From Azoarcus sp. DN11 (GTDB lineage: Bacteria; Pseudomonadota; Gammaproteobacteria; Burkholderiales; Rhodocyclaceae), in the NCBI RefSeq assembly GCF_003628555.1, contig NZ_CP021731.1:868001-932000 (forward strand): a DNA stretch of 64,000 nucleotides. The letters run 5' to 3'. This document shows positions 41,093 through 51,340 of this stretch, piece after piece. The notes under the pieces are model-generated. The model saw only the letters and a list, made by a program, of their open reading frames with translations, searched no databases and was not told where the DNA came from. Made by a program: the position numbers and the translations under genes. How positions within the stretch are numbered: the first letter of the stretch is position 1; every line of letters begins with the position of its first letter.

Positions 41093-41125
41093 CGAAAAAG
41101 CGGACCCTTGCGGTCCGCTTTTTCG
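41093..41125. terminator. Bidirectional terminator after the dynamin-like gene
   Basis: CGAAAAAGCGGACC (41093-41106) pairs perfectly with GGTCCGCTTTTTCG (41112-41125). A and T runs on both sides make it usable in both directions, for the dynamin-like gene (+) and the ferredoxin gene (-). Confidence 0.9.
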
Positions 41126-41152
41126 TGAATCCTCCGGCGCCGGCCGGGGTGT

Positions 41153-41410
<258 letters not shown>

Positions 41411-41424
41411 TCAATTCCTCGTTT

Positions 41425-41913
41425 TCACTTCACAGAAACTTTCTGCAGCAACCGCTGGTAGACCGCGGGCTGCACAAACTTGCTCACATCGCCGCCGAAA
41501 CGGGCGATTTCGCGCACCATCGTGGCCGAGATGAACATGTACTCCTCCGCCGGCGTCAGGAACACTGTTTCGACGTCGGGAAAGAGCTTGCGGTTCATTC
41601 CGGCCATCTGGAATTCGTACTCGAAGTCCGACACGGCCCGCAGGCCGCGCAGGATCAGGCGCGCATTCTGGGCGCGCAGGAAATCCATCAGCAGGCCGTC
41701 GAAGCCGATGACGGTCACGTTGCCGAACGGTGCCACGATGTCGCGGGCGATTTCCACGCGCTCGGCCAGCGTGAAGATCGGACCCTTGCCGCGGCTCTCG
41801 GCGACGGCGACGACCACCCTGTTGAACAGCAGCGACGCGCGCCGCACGAGGTCCTCGTGCCCGCGTGTGAACGGGTCGAAGGTCCCCGGATAGATCGCCA
41901 CCTCTTCCTTCAT
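41425..41913 (-). CDS. coaD: Phosphopantetheine adenylyltransferase
   Basis: A 162-residue nucleotidyltransferase that makes dephospho-CoA from 4'-phosphopantetheine and [21 protein letters not shown] contains the TxGH motif (TRGH), and the [20 protein letters not shown] segment is the second nucleotide motif. The ATG overlaps the rsmD stop (ATGA). It supplies the substrate for CoaE encoded at 10.2-10.8 kb. Confidence 0.96.
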   Translation of the reverse strand: MKEEVAIYPGTFDPFTRGHEDLVRRASLLFNRVVVAVAESRGKGPIFTLAERVEIARDIVAPFGNVTVIGFDGLLMDFLRAQNARLILRGLRAVSDFEYEFQMAGMNRKLFPDVETVFLTPAEEYMFISATMVREIARFGGDVSKFVQPAVYQRLLQKVSVK

Positions 41914-42449
41914 TCCTGCCTCCCATGCAGAAGATGAAAATGCACCTGGCCGGCGCGGCCGGCCTTGACCGTGCTCAATCCTGCCAGTTCTGCCACTGCT
42001 GTTTCAGATTCGGCGTAAATCCAGCCGTCCGGCTTCAGTACCCGGCCGAGCCAGGGCTCCAGCCGCTCGATCCAGCCCTTGTTGTAGGGCGGGTCGAGGA
42101 ACACCACGTCGAACCTGTCGGAGGTGGTTCGCGCGAATTCTAGCGCATCGCCGCGCACGAGCTCCACCCGCGATGCTTGCAGGCTCTCCGCGGCCCGGCG
42201 CAGCGCCGCGAAGGCACGGGGGTCCGACTCGACGATCACGACGCGCTCCGCGCCGCGCGAGGCGGCTTCGAAGCCGATGATGCCGGAGCCGCCGAAGAGG
42301 TCGAGGCAGCTCAGGCCGTCGAGATCCTGCCCGAGCCAGTTGAAGAGCGTCTCGCGCACGCGGTCGGGCGTCGGGCGCAGGCCGGGGACGCTCGCCACGT
42401 CGATCAGGCGCGAGCGCCACTCGCCGCCGACGATGCGGACCCGGCTCAA
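41910..42449 (-). CDS. rsmD: 16S rRNA (guanine-966-N2)-methyltransferase
   Basis: A 179-residue SAM-dependent methyltransferase. [15 protein letters not shown] at the N-terminus, the SAM loop [15 protein letters not shown] and the catalytic motif DPPYNKG are diagnostic. The start is TTG 42449, which overlaps the stop of the upstream M16 gene (TTGA) in a coupled arrangement. The rsmD-coaD pair is widespread. Confidence 0.94.
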   Translation of the reverse strand: MSRVRIVGGEWRSRLIDVASVPGLRPTPDRVRETLFNWLGQDLDGLSCLDLFGGSGIIGFEAASRGAERVVIVESDPRAFAALRRAAESLQASRVELVRGDALEFARTTSDRFDVVFLDPPYNKGWIERLEPWLGRVLKPDGWIYAESETAVAELAGLSTVKAGRAGQVHFHLLHGRQE

Positions 42450-43849
42450 TTCCCGCGGCCCGCCTTCTTCGCGCCGCCGCCGTTAGCCGCCGTGTCGCCG
42501 TCGCCGCCGGCGACCACGGTGACGAGGTTGGCGGGCTTCACGCGGCGCGCGAAGGCGTCACGCACGGATTCGACCGTGACCGCGGCGACCTTCTTCGGGT
42601 AGGTCTCGAGCCAGTCGAGCGGCAGCTGGTAGAACGCGATCATGCCGACGTAGTCGAGGATCTTGCGGTTGGAGTCGAGGCGCAGGCCGAATCCGTTGAC
42701 GAGGTTGTCGCGCGCGGCCTTCAGTTCGGCCGGGGTCGGCCCTTTGGCGATGAAGTCCTCCAGCACGTCGGTGGCCACCTTCAGCGCGTCGTCGGCCTGG
42801 TTGCCGCGCGTCTGCAGGCCGATCTCGAACGGGCCGGCGACGCGCAGCGGCATGAAGTAGCTCGACACGCTGTAGGCGAAGCCGCGCTTCTCGCGCACTT
42901 CCTTCATCAGGCGCGACACGAAGCCGCCGCCGCCGAGCACGTAGTTGCCGACGAGCAGCGGGAAGTAGTCGGGGTCGTCGCGGCTCATGCCGGGCATGCC
43001 CATCAGGATGTGGGCCTGCGCCGACGGGTGGGCGATGTGCTCGGTGCCGCGCGCGGGTAGTTGCGGCGCGGCGATCGGGGCCGGTGCCGCGCCCGTGGGG
43101 AGGCCCTCGGTGAGCTGGCGCGCGATCGCGTCGGCCTCGTCGCGGCTCACGTCGCCGACGATGGTCACGGCCGCGCTGCCGGCCGTGTAGTGCGTGCGGT
43201 GGAAGGCCTGCAGCTGTTCGCGCGTGATCGACTGCAGCGACTCGACGGTCGTGGAGCGGCCGTAGGGGTGGTTGCCGTAGATCATCGCCATGAAGCGGCG
43301 CGACGCGAGGGTGTCGGGCTGGGTGAGCGATTCCTTCAGGCCGGCGATGGCGCGGGCGCGCTCGCGTTCGAGGACGTCGGCGGGGAAGGTCGGCTTCGCG
43401 AGCAGGCGGGCTGCCAGCGCGATCGCGGCGTCGCGCTCGGTCGCGCTCGACAGGGTGCGCACCGACAGCGTCGCCATGTCGGTATCTGCACCGCCGCCGA
43501 TGCGAGCGCCGGTGTCGGCGATGCGCTCGGCGATCTGCTGTTCGTCGAGGCCCTCGGTGCCGGCGTCGAGCAGGCCGCGCGTGAGGCCCGCGATGCCGCT
43601 GCCGCCTTCCGGCTCATAGGCGCTGCCGGCGGGGAAGGAGACCTGGATGTCGACGAGCGGCAGGGCGTGGCTCTCGACGAAATACACGCGCGCGCCGGTC
43701 GCGGCATCCCAGTGCTTGATGTCGGGGCCGACCGCCGCGGCCGGAAGGCTCGCGAGCGGAATCATCGCGGCGGCGAGGGCGAGCAGGGCCCGGAAGGGGC
43801 GGAAGTCGGGGCGGAGGATGCGCAATGCGGTCATGGGCTTCGTCTGCAT
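42446..43849 (-). CDS. M16-family peptidase-like protein, inactive subunit
   Basis: A 467-residue secreted protein (signal peptide to about residue 40) with the M16 fold, but the HxxEH zinc motif is missing: where it should be, the sequence reads GIAGLTRGLLD. The later R/Y region (GGGGFVSRLMKEVREKRGFAYSV) typical of M16 C-domains is present. It begins 1 nt after the active M16 gene, and such active/inactive pairs often form a heterodimer. A periplasmic peptidase complex is likely. The substrate is unknown. Confidence 0.88.
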   Translation of the reverse strand: MQTKPMTALRILRPDFRPFRALLALAAAMIPLASLPAAAVGPDIKHWDAATGARVYFVESHALPLVDIQVSFPAGSAYEPEGGSGIAGLTRGLLDAGTEGLDEQQIAERIADTGARIGGGADTDMATLSVRTLSSATERDAAIALAARLLAKPTFPADVLERERARAIAGLKESLTQPDTLASRRFMAMIYGNHPYGRSTTVESLQSITREQLQAFHRTHYTAGSAAVTIVGDVSRDEADAIARQLTEGLPTGAAPAPIAAPQLPARGTEHIAHPSAQAHILMGMPGMSRDDPDYFPLLVGNYVLGGGGFVSRLMKEVREKRGFAYSVSSYFMPLRVAGPFEIGLQTRGNQADDALKVATDVLEDFIAKGPTPAELKAARDNLVNGFGLRLDSNRKILDYVGMIAFYQLPLDWLETYPKKVAAVTVESVRDAFARRVKPANLVTVVAGGDGDTAANGGGAKKAGRGN

Positions 43850-43850
43850 G

Positions 43851-45227
43851 TCAGTGCTTCGCTCCGTGGGTGGCTGCGCGCGGCTTCGCGTCGGCGGGCA
43901 GCGGCAGCGGATCGAGGCGGGCGCGGGTGAGGTTGTTGTCGGTGAAGTACTTGCGGGCGACGGCCTGCACGTCCTCGGCAGTGACCTTGCGGATGCCTTC
44001 GAGGAGCTTGTCCTCGTCGCGCCAGGACAGGCCGCTGGATTCGAGGAAGCCGATCTCCATCGCCTGCCCCATCAGCGAGTCGCGCTTGTACACCTGGCCG
44101 GCGACGGTCTGCGTCTTGACCCGGCGCAGTTCGTCCTCGGCGACGCCTTCCTTCTGGATGCGTTCGATCTCGGCGCGCAGCGCGGCCTCGACGTCGGCGA
44201 CGGTCTTGCCGGCGGCAGGCGAGCCGTCGAGGATGAAGAGCTGCGGACCGCGGCCGGTGCCGTCGTAGCCGGCGCTGGCCGACACGGCGACCTTGCTCTC
44301 GCGCACCAGACGGCGCGGCAGGCGGGCGCCTTCGTAGCCGTCGAGGATCGCCGCGAGCACCTTCAGCGCGTGCACGTCGCGGTCGTCGTTGGGGTCGTGC
44401 AGCGTCGGCGCGCGCCAGGCGAGCGCGATGTAGGGCAGCTCTGCCGGCGCCTTGACGACGGTTTCGCGCGGCCCGAGCTGTTCGGGTTCCGGGGTGATGC
44501 GCCGCACGGGCAACGCGTGCGATTTGATCGGGCCGTAGTACTTGCGCGCCATCTCGAACACGGCCTTGTGATCGACGTCGCCGACGACGACCAGGCGCGC
44601 GTTGCTCGGCGTGTACCAGGTCCGGTGCCACTTGCGCGCGTCTTCCGAGGTCATCGTGTCGAGATCGGTCATCCAGCCGATGACCGGGCGGCCGTAGGGG
44701 CTGGCCTGGAAGGCGGTGGCCATGAGCTGCTCGCTGACCAGCGAGCGCGGCTGGTCGTCGGTGCGCAGGCGGCGCTCTTCCTTCACGACCGCGAGTTCCG
44801 GCTTGAAGTTGGCGTCGGTGATCTTGAGGTTGCTCATGCGGTCGGCTTCGAGCTGCATCACGTCGGCGAGGCGCGCCGACGGGATCTGCTGGAAGTAGGC
44901 CGTGTAATCCTGCGACGTGAAGGCGTTGTCGCGGCCGCCGATCGCGGCGACGCGCTTGTTGAATTCGCCCGGGCCGACCTTGTCGGTGCCCTTGAACATC
45001 ATGTGCTCGAGCATGTGGGCGATGCCGGACACGCCCGCGGGCTCGTCCATCGAGCCGACGCCGTACCACACCATGTGGACGACGGACGGGGCGCGGCGGT
45101 CTTCCTTGACGATGATCTTCATGCCGTTCGCAAGCGTGGTCTCGAACGGATTGGCATACAGCGGGCCGGCCGCGACGGTGAGTGCGGCGGCCAGCAGTGC
45201 GGCGCGTGGAAAGGTCTGGCGAAACAT
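43851..45227 (-). CDS. M16-family zinc peptidase, catalytic subunit
   Basis: A 458-residue periplasmic metallopeptidase. The zinc motif HMLEHMMFKGT (HxxEH, near residue 57) is intact, and the downstream glutamate region lies in ELAVVKEERRLRTDD. The N-terminus MFRQTFPRAALLAAALTVAA is a signal peptide. The start at 45227 is preferred because AGGA lies 7 nt upstream; in-frame ATGs at 45233 and 45242 are possible. It is divergent from ftsY (141 nt) and precedes its inactive partner, rsmD and coaD. Confidence 0.9.
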   Translation of the reverse strand: MFRQTFPRAALLAAALTVAAGPLYANPFETTLANGMKIIVKEDRRAPSVVHMVWYGVGSMDEPAGVSGIAHMLEHMMFKGTDKVGPGEFNKRVAAIGGRDNAFTSQDYTAYFQQIPSARLADVMQLEADRMSNLKITDANFKPELAVVKEERRLRTDDQPRSLVSEQLMATAFQASPYGRPVIGWMTDLDTMTSEDARKWHRTWYTPSNARLVVVGDVDHKAVFEMARKYYGPIKSHALPVRRITPEPEQLGPRETVVKAPAELPYIALAWRAPTLHDPNDDRDVHALKVLAAILDGYEGARLPRRLVRESKVAVSASAGYDGTGRGPQLFILDGSPAAGKTVADVEAALRAEIERIQKEGVAEDELRRVKTQTVAGQVYKRDSLMGQAMEIGFLESSGLSWRDEDKLLEGIRKVTAEDVQAVARKYFTDNNLTRARLDPLPLPADAKPRAATHGAKH

Positions 45228-45368
45228 GGACATGTCCTGCATCTGGTAGAATTCTCGGCTCACGTCGCCCGTGGATGGGGCGTCCGAATCGACGCGAAGC
45301 CGCATCTTAGCGTTATTGGCAGTTCGGCGTCCGCCGAAGTTAGAACCTCACCAGAGACCCGAGTGAGC

Positions 45369-46442
45369 ATGTTTGGTTTCCTGAAGAAATCCCCCAAGCC
45401 CGAGCCGGCGGTGCAGCCGCAGGCCGAGGTCGTGCCGTCCGCGACGCCGGACGTGCCCGTAGCAACCCCCGCGCCGACCCCTGCACCGGCCGCCGAGCCG
45501 GTGGTGAAGCGGTCCTGGACCGAGCGCCTGAAGGCGGGCCTGTCGCGCACGCGACAGCAGATCGGCGGCGGGCTGGCGAGCCTGTTCGGTCGGCGCAAGA
45601 TCGACGAGGACCTGCTCGAGGAGCTGGAGGCGACGCTGCTGATGGCCGATTGCGGCGTGGAAGCGACGCAGCACCTGCTGGACGCGCTGCGCAAGCGCTG
45701 GAAGCGCGACAAGCTCGAGACCGCCGACCAGCTGCAGAGCGCACTCGCGGAAGAGCTGCTGGCGGTGCTGCAGCCGCTCGAGCAGCCGCTCGACGTGTCC
45801 GGGCATTCGCCCTACATCATCATGATCGCGGGCGTGAACGGCTCCGGCAAGACGACCTCGATCGGCAAGCTCGCGAAGTATTTCCAGTCGCAGGGCAGGA
45901 GCGTGCTGCTCGCGGCCGGCGACACCTTCCGCGCGGCGGCGCGCGAGCAGCTCATGACCTGGGGCGAGCGCAACAACGTCACGGTGATCGCGCAGGACGG
46001 CGGCGACTCGGCGGCGGTGATCTTCGATGCGATCAATGCGGCCAAGGCGCGGCGCATCGACGTCGTGCTCGCGGATACCGCGGGGCGCCTGCCGACGCAG
46101 CTCCACCTGATGGAAGAGATCGCCAAGGTGCGCCGCGTGATTGCGAAGGCCGAGCCGTCCGGGCCGCACGAGGTGCTGCTGGTGCTGGACGCGAACATCG
46201 GCCAGAACGCGCTCGCGCAGGTGAAGGCGTTCGATGCGTCGATCGGTGTCACGGGGCTGGTCGTCACGAAGCTCGACGGCACCGCGAAGGGCGGCGTCGT
46301 CGCGGCGATCGCGCGCCAGTATCCGCGCCCGCTGCGCTTCATCGGCGTCGGCGAGGGCATCGACGACCTGCAGCCCTTCAACGCGCGCGAGTTCGTCGAG
46401 GCGCTGTTCGAACCCGTCGCAGGAGCCGGCGGCGCGGCATGA
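45369..46442 (+). CDS. ftsY: Signal recognition particle receptor FtsY
   Basis: A 357-residue SRP GTPase that docks translating ribosomes at the membrane. After a short Pro/Ala-rich A region (about 10-50) come the N domain and the G domain: GVNGSGKTTSIGKLA (G1), DTFRAAAREQL, DTAGRLPTQ (G3), TKLDGTAKGG (G4). The start MFGFLKK at 45369 is used; GTG 45363 is an alternative. It is translationally coupled to ftsE (4-nt overlap). Confidence 0.96.
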   Translation: MFGFLKKSPKPEPAVQPQAEVVPSATPDVPVATPAPTPAPAAEPVVKRSWTERLKAGLSRTRQQIGGGLASLFGRRKIDEDLLEELEATLLMADCGVEATQHLLDALRKRWKRDKLETADQLQSALAEELLAVLQPLEQPLDVSGHSPYIIMIAGVNGSGKTTSIGKLAKYFQSQGRSVLLAAGDTFRAAAREQLMTWGERNNVTVIAQDGGDSAAVIFDAINAAKARRIDVVLADTAGRLPTQLHLMEEIAKVRRVIAKAEPSGPHEVLLVLDANIGQNALAQVKAFDASIGVTGLVVTKLDGTAKGGVVAAIARQYPRPLRFIGVGEGIDDLQPFNAREFVEALFEPVAGAGGAA

Positions 46443-47101
46443 TCGCCTTCAACGAAGTCGTCAAGCGTTACCCCGGCGGCTACACCGCGCTGGCGGGCGT
46501 CAGTTTCGAGATCCGCCACGGCGAGCTGGCGGTGCTGTCGGGCCACTCGGGGGCGGGCAAGAGCACGCTGCTGAAGCTGATCGCCGCGATCGAGCGGCCG
46601 ACCTCGGGCAGCGTGAGCATCAACGGGCAGGACGTCTCGGCGCTGCGCCCGCGTGCGATTCCCTACCTGCGGCGCAACCTCGGCCTCGTGCTGCAGGAGC
46701 ACCGGCTGCTGTACGACCGCAGCGTGTACGACAACGTGATGCTGCCGCTGGTGATCACCGGACATCCGGCGCGCGACGCGGTGAAGCGCGTCGCGGCGGC
46801 GCTCGAGCGCGTCGGGCTGGCGGGGCGCGAGCGCGAGATGCCGGCGGGCCTGTCGGGCGGCGAGCAGCAGCGCGTCGCGATCGCACGCGCGATCGTGAAT
46901 CGCCCGACCATCCTGATCGCCGACGAGCCGACCGCGCACCTCGACACCGCCTACGCGAACGAGATCGCGAACCTCTTCAAGTCATTCAACGCCGCGGGAG
47001 TCACCGTGCTGGTGTCGACGCACGACGAGCGCCTGTTCGCGCAGCACAACCCGCGCCGCCTGGTGCTCAGCAAGGGGCTGCTGCAGGGGGCGGGCGCATG
47101 A
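46439..47101 (+). CDS. ftsE: Cell division ATP-binding protein FtsE
   Basis: A 220-residue ABC ATPase that with FtsX controls septal peptidoglycan hydrolysis from inside the cell. Walker A GHSGAGKST, Q-loop LVLQEHRLL, signature LSGGEQQR, Walker B ILIADEPTAHLD and H-loop STHDE are all present. Coupled by short overlaps to ftsY and ftsX. Confidence 0.95.
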   Translation: MIAFNEVVKRYPGGYTALAGVSFEIRHGELAVLSGHSGAGKSTLLKLIAAIERPTSGSVSINGQDVSALRPRAIPYLRRNLGLVLQEHRLLYDRSVYDNVMLPLVITGHPARDAVKRVAAALERVGLAGREREMPAGLSGGEQQRVAIARAIVNRPTILIADEPTAHLDTAYANEIANLFKSFNAAGVTVLVSTHDERLFAQHNPRRLVLSKGLLQGAGA

Positions 47102-48000
47102 TGAACTGGTTCTACCTGCATGGCCGCGCGTTCATGCAGGCGCTGCGGCGCCTCGCCTCGCAGCCGCTCGGCACGCTGCTGTCGGCGCTGGTCGTGGGTA
47201 TCGCGCTGTCGCTGCCGGCCGCGGGCTACCTGCTCATCGACAATGTCGCCTCGCTCGCGCGCGGCGTGTCGGGGACGCCGGAGATCAGCGTGTTCATGAC
47301 GCAGGATGCGTCCGCGGAGGACATCGCCGCGGCCGAAAGGCGCTTGCGGGGGGATGTGCAGCTCGCGGGCTACCGCCACGTCACCAAGGACGAGGCCTTG
47401 CACCAGCTCGAAAAGAGCGGGCTGGGCGATGTGCTCGGCGGCCTCGCGGCCAATCCGCTGCCGGATGCCTTCATCGTCACGCCGCGCGGCGAGGATCCCG
47501 CGCTGTACGACAACCTGCACGCGCGTTTCGCCGCCTGGCCGGGCGTCGCGCACGTACAGCTCGACTCCGCGTGGGTGAAGCGCCTGCATGCGCTGCTGGG
47601 GCTGGGCCGTTCGGCGGTGCTGCTGCTCGCGGGCCTGCTGGGCTTCGCACTCGTGATCGTCACCTTCAACACGATCCGCCTGCAGATCCTCACGCAGCGC
47701 CACGAGATCGACGTGAGCCGGCTGCTGGGCGCGACCGATCCCTTCATCCGCCGTCCGTTCTACTGGTTCGGCAGCCTGCAGGGGCTGCTCGGCGGTTGCG
47801 TGGCGCTCGCGACCGTGTGGGCGACCGTGCAGGCGCTGGGCCGTCCGGTCGCGAGCCTTGCGGAAACCTACGGCGCGGTGTTCGCGCTGAGCGGCCCGGG
47901 CTTGCCCGAGAGCGCGGCGATCCTCGGCTTCGCGGCTTTCCTCGGCTGGCTCGGCAGCGCGATCTCGGTGCGCCGGCACCTGGCTGAACGTTTGCGCTGA
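47098..48000 (+). CDS. ftsX: Cell division protein FtsX
   Basis: A 300-residue membrane protein with four transmembrane helices (about 24-45, 174-196, 225-247, 265-287) and a periplasmic domain between the first two. It carries signals from FtsE to periplasmic amidase activators. Start ATG 47098 or 47101 (two consecutive ATG codons). In many proteobacteria rpoH follows ftsX; here a long inverted repeat and a radical SAM gene follow instead. Confidence 0.94.
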   Translation: MMNWFYLHGRAFMQALRRLASQPLGTLLSALVVGIALSLPAAGYLLIDNVASLARGVSGTPEISVFMTQDASAEDIAAAERRLRGDVQLAGYRHVTKDEALHQLEKSGLGDVLGGLAANPLPDAFIVTPRGEDPALYDNLHARFAAWPGVAHVQLDSAWVKRLHALLGLGRSAVLLLAGLLGFALVIVTFNTIRLQILTQRHEIDVSRLLGATDPFIRRPFYWFGSLQGLLGGCVALATVWATVQALGRPVASLAETYGAVFALSGPGLPESAAILGFAAFLGWLGSAISVRRHLAERLR

Positions 48001-48007
48001 ACCGCTG

Positions 48008-48199
48008 GCGTGCCGGGGCCTGCCTCCCGGCGGGCAGGCGCTCGCGGCCTTCGGCTTCCCGTGCCGCAACGGGCTGCGGGGGCGGCGACGCAAACTCGCC
48101 CGCGTTGCGCGGGCTCAGACATGCGTCGCCTTCATCCCCCGCATCCCGTCGCGGTACGGCGCTCGCGGACAGCCCGCCGGGAGGCAGGCCCCGGCACGC
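48008..48199. repeat. 192-bp imperfect inverted-repeat element
   Basis: The ends are a perfect 27-bp inverted repeat (48008-48034 and 48173-48199). Inside, the arms continue imperfectly: GTGCCGCAACGGG (48061 on) answers CCCGTCGCGGTAC (48145-48157), and GGCGACGCA (48085-48093) answers TGCGTCGCC (48122-48130). A small central hairpin CCCGCG/CGCGGG closes it. The whole can fold into one long hairpin, starting 7 nt after the ftsX stop. It has no reading frame of its own. It looks like an interspersed intergenic repeat (REP/MITE-like) and could also stop ftsX transcription. Confidence 0.8.
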
Positions 48200-48237
48200 T
48201 TCACGCCATCCGAATGCACCGCGGGGCTGCGGCCCGC

Positions 48238-48264
48238 TATAATTTCCGCCCCCAATGTTGGGGG
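48238..48264 (+). promoter_or_regulatory. Promoter -10 box with operator-like dyad before the radical SAM gene
   Basis: TATAAT (48238-48243) is a perfect -10 element; the -35 region (TGCACC at 48215) is weak. Six bases later, over the expected RNA start, lies CCCCCAATGTTGGGGG (48249-48264), a dyad with 7-bp arms. A repressor bound there would block transcription, or the RNA hairpin could affect the leader. The gene starts at 48288. Confidence 0.6.
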
Positions 48265-48287
48265 TAAATCTTTCATCGGACTCGCCC

Positions 48288-49418
48288 ATGAATGCGCCGG
48301 AACTGCGTTCGCCCATCGTCGGCAATCGCGTCGAACTGAACATCTTCACGACGCTGACCTGCAACCTGAAGTGCTCGTACTGCTCGATCGCGGTCGGCGA
48401 CGTCGTCGGTTCGCAGGGCAAGGCCGAGTATTCGCTCGATACGCTGGATGCCTTCGTCGCGACGCATCTCGCCGACAAGGAGATCTATGTCACCTTCTAC
48501 GGCGGCGAGCCGACGTTGAACATCCCCTTCATCGTCGGGCTGATGGAGCGCCACCCGACCTGGCGCTTCCAGTTGCAGACCAACGGCACGCTGCTGCACC
48601 GCCTGCCCGACGCGGTGCTGGCGAAGCTGTCGAACGTGCTGGTGTCGGTGGATGGCGCGGAGCATACGACCGATCACTACCGCGGCCGCGGGGTGTATCG
48701 CAAGGTCACGTCGAACATCGAAAAGATCCGCCCGAAGCTCGGCGGCAAGCTCACCGCGCGCGTGACCTGGGGGCACGAGGACATCAGCTTCGAGGAACTC
48801 GACAGCCTGCTGCCGACCTTCGACTACGTGTATTGGCAGTTCGCGCAGGCGCACGGTTTCTATCGCCCCGAGCACATGCGCCGCAAGAAGGACGCGCTGG
48901 TGCAGCTGATCGACAAGTTCTTCGCCGTCGACGGCCTGTATCCGTTCATCCCGCTGATGGGCACGGTGCGCAACAAGGTGCTGCCCTCGCGTGCCCGCGA
49001 GGCGTGCAGCGGACACACGCAGTGCCGCTCGTCCACGCACATCCTCAACATCCTGCCCGACGGGCGCATCTTCCCGTGCCCGGATCTCACCCATCTGCCC
49101 GAACTGCAGAGCGGCGATCTGAACGCCAACTGGCTCAAGCCCAGCCTGCTGCAGCCCGCGCCGGAAATGCCCTGCGAGGGCTGTGAGGCCTTGTCCTTCT
49201 GTCGCCGCAACTGCATGAAGAACCTCTACGTCGGTTACGTGCTGGACGATGCGCCCTACCGCGAGCGGGTGGTCGAGCCGATCTGCGAGCTGGTGAAGTT
49301 CATGGGCGCGGAGATCGACCGGCGCGACCCGCATGCGTGGTATGCGAAGGCGTCGCTGCCGGTGCGGCGCGAGATTTCGGACTGTGAGATCTACGAGTAC
49401 GTCGAGGTGATGCCCTGA
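48288..49418 (+). CDS. Radical SAM protein with C-terminal cysteine cluster (SPASM-like)
   Basis: A 376-residue enzyme. The radical SAM motif CNLKCSYC (CxxxCxxC, about 25-32) is near the N-terminus, followed by TFYGGEPTLN (the GGE SAM contact). The C-terminal part has many cysteines (EACSGHTQCR, FPCPD, MPCEGCEALSFCRRNCMK), like SPASM or twitch domains that bind extra Fe-S clusters in peptide- and protein-modifying enzymes. The start MNAPELRS at 48288 follows its own promoter; no Shine-Dalgarno is clear. No precursor peptide gene is adjacent. The substrate is unknown; a maturase of an anaerobic enzyme is another possibility. Confidence 0.85.
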   Translation: MNAPELRSPIVGNRVELNIFTTLTCNLKCSYCSIAVGDVVGSQGKAEYSLDTLDAFVATHLADKEIYVTFYGGEPTLNIPFIVGLMERHPTWRFQLQTNGTLLHRLPDAVLAKLSNVLVSVDGAEHTTDHYRGRGVYRKVTSNIEKIRPKLGGKLTARVTWGHEDISFEELDSLLPTFDYVYWQFAQAHGFYRPEHMRRKKDALVQLIDKFFAVDGLYPFIPLMGTVRNKVLPSRAREACSGHTQCRSSTHILNILPDGRIFPCPDLTHLPELQSGDLNANWLKPSLLQPAPEMPCEGCEALSFCRRNCMKNLYVGYVLDDAPYRERVVEPICELVKFMGAEIDRRDPHAWYAKASLPVRREISDCEIYEYVEVMP

Positions 49419-49421
49419 GGC

Positions 49422-51137
<1,716 letters not shown>

Positions 51138-51340
51138 CGGGAGCCCCTCTGCGGCCGGAACGGGACTGCGGGCGCTGCGCGCCTGCACACCCGCTTCGCC
51201 GTTTTGTGTCCGGGGTCTACCTGTTGTTGATCGGATGCGGTGCCTATCGGTTCCCGGGCCGCGGGCGCCGATGACGAGTGTCGTGGTGCGGGGGGCGGCG
51301 CCGTGCGAGAATCGCGCCCCGGTCATTCCGAGTCGCCGCC

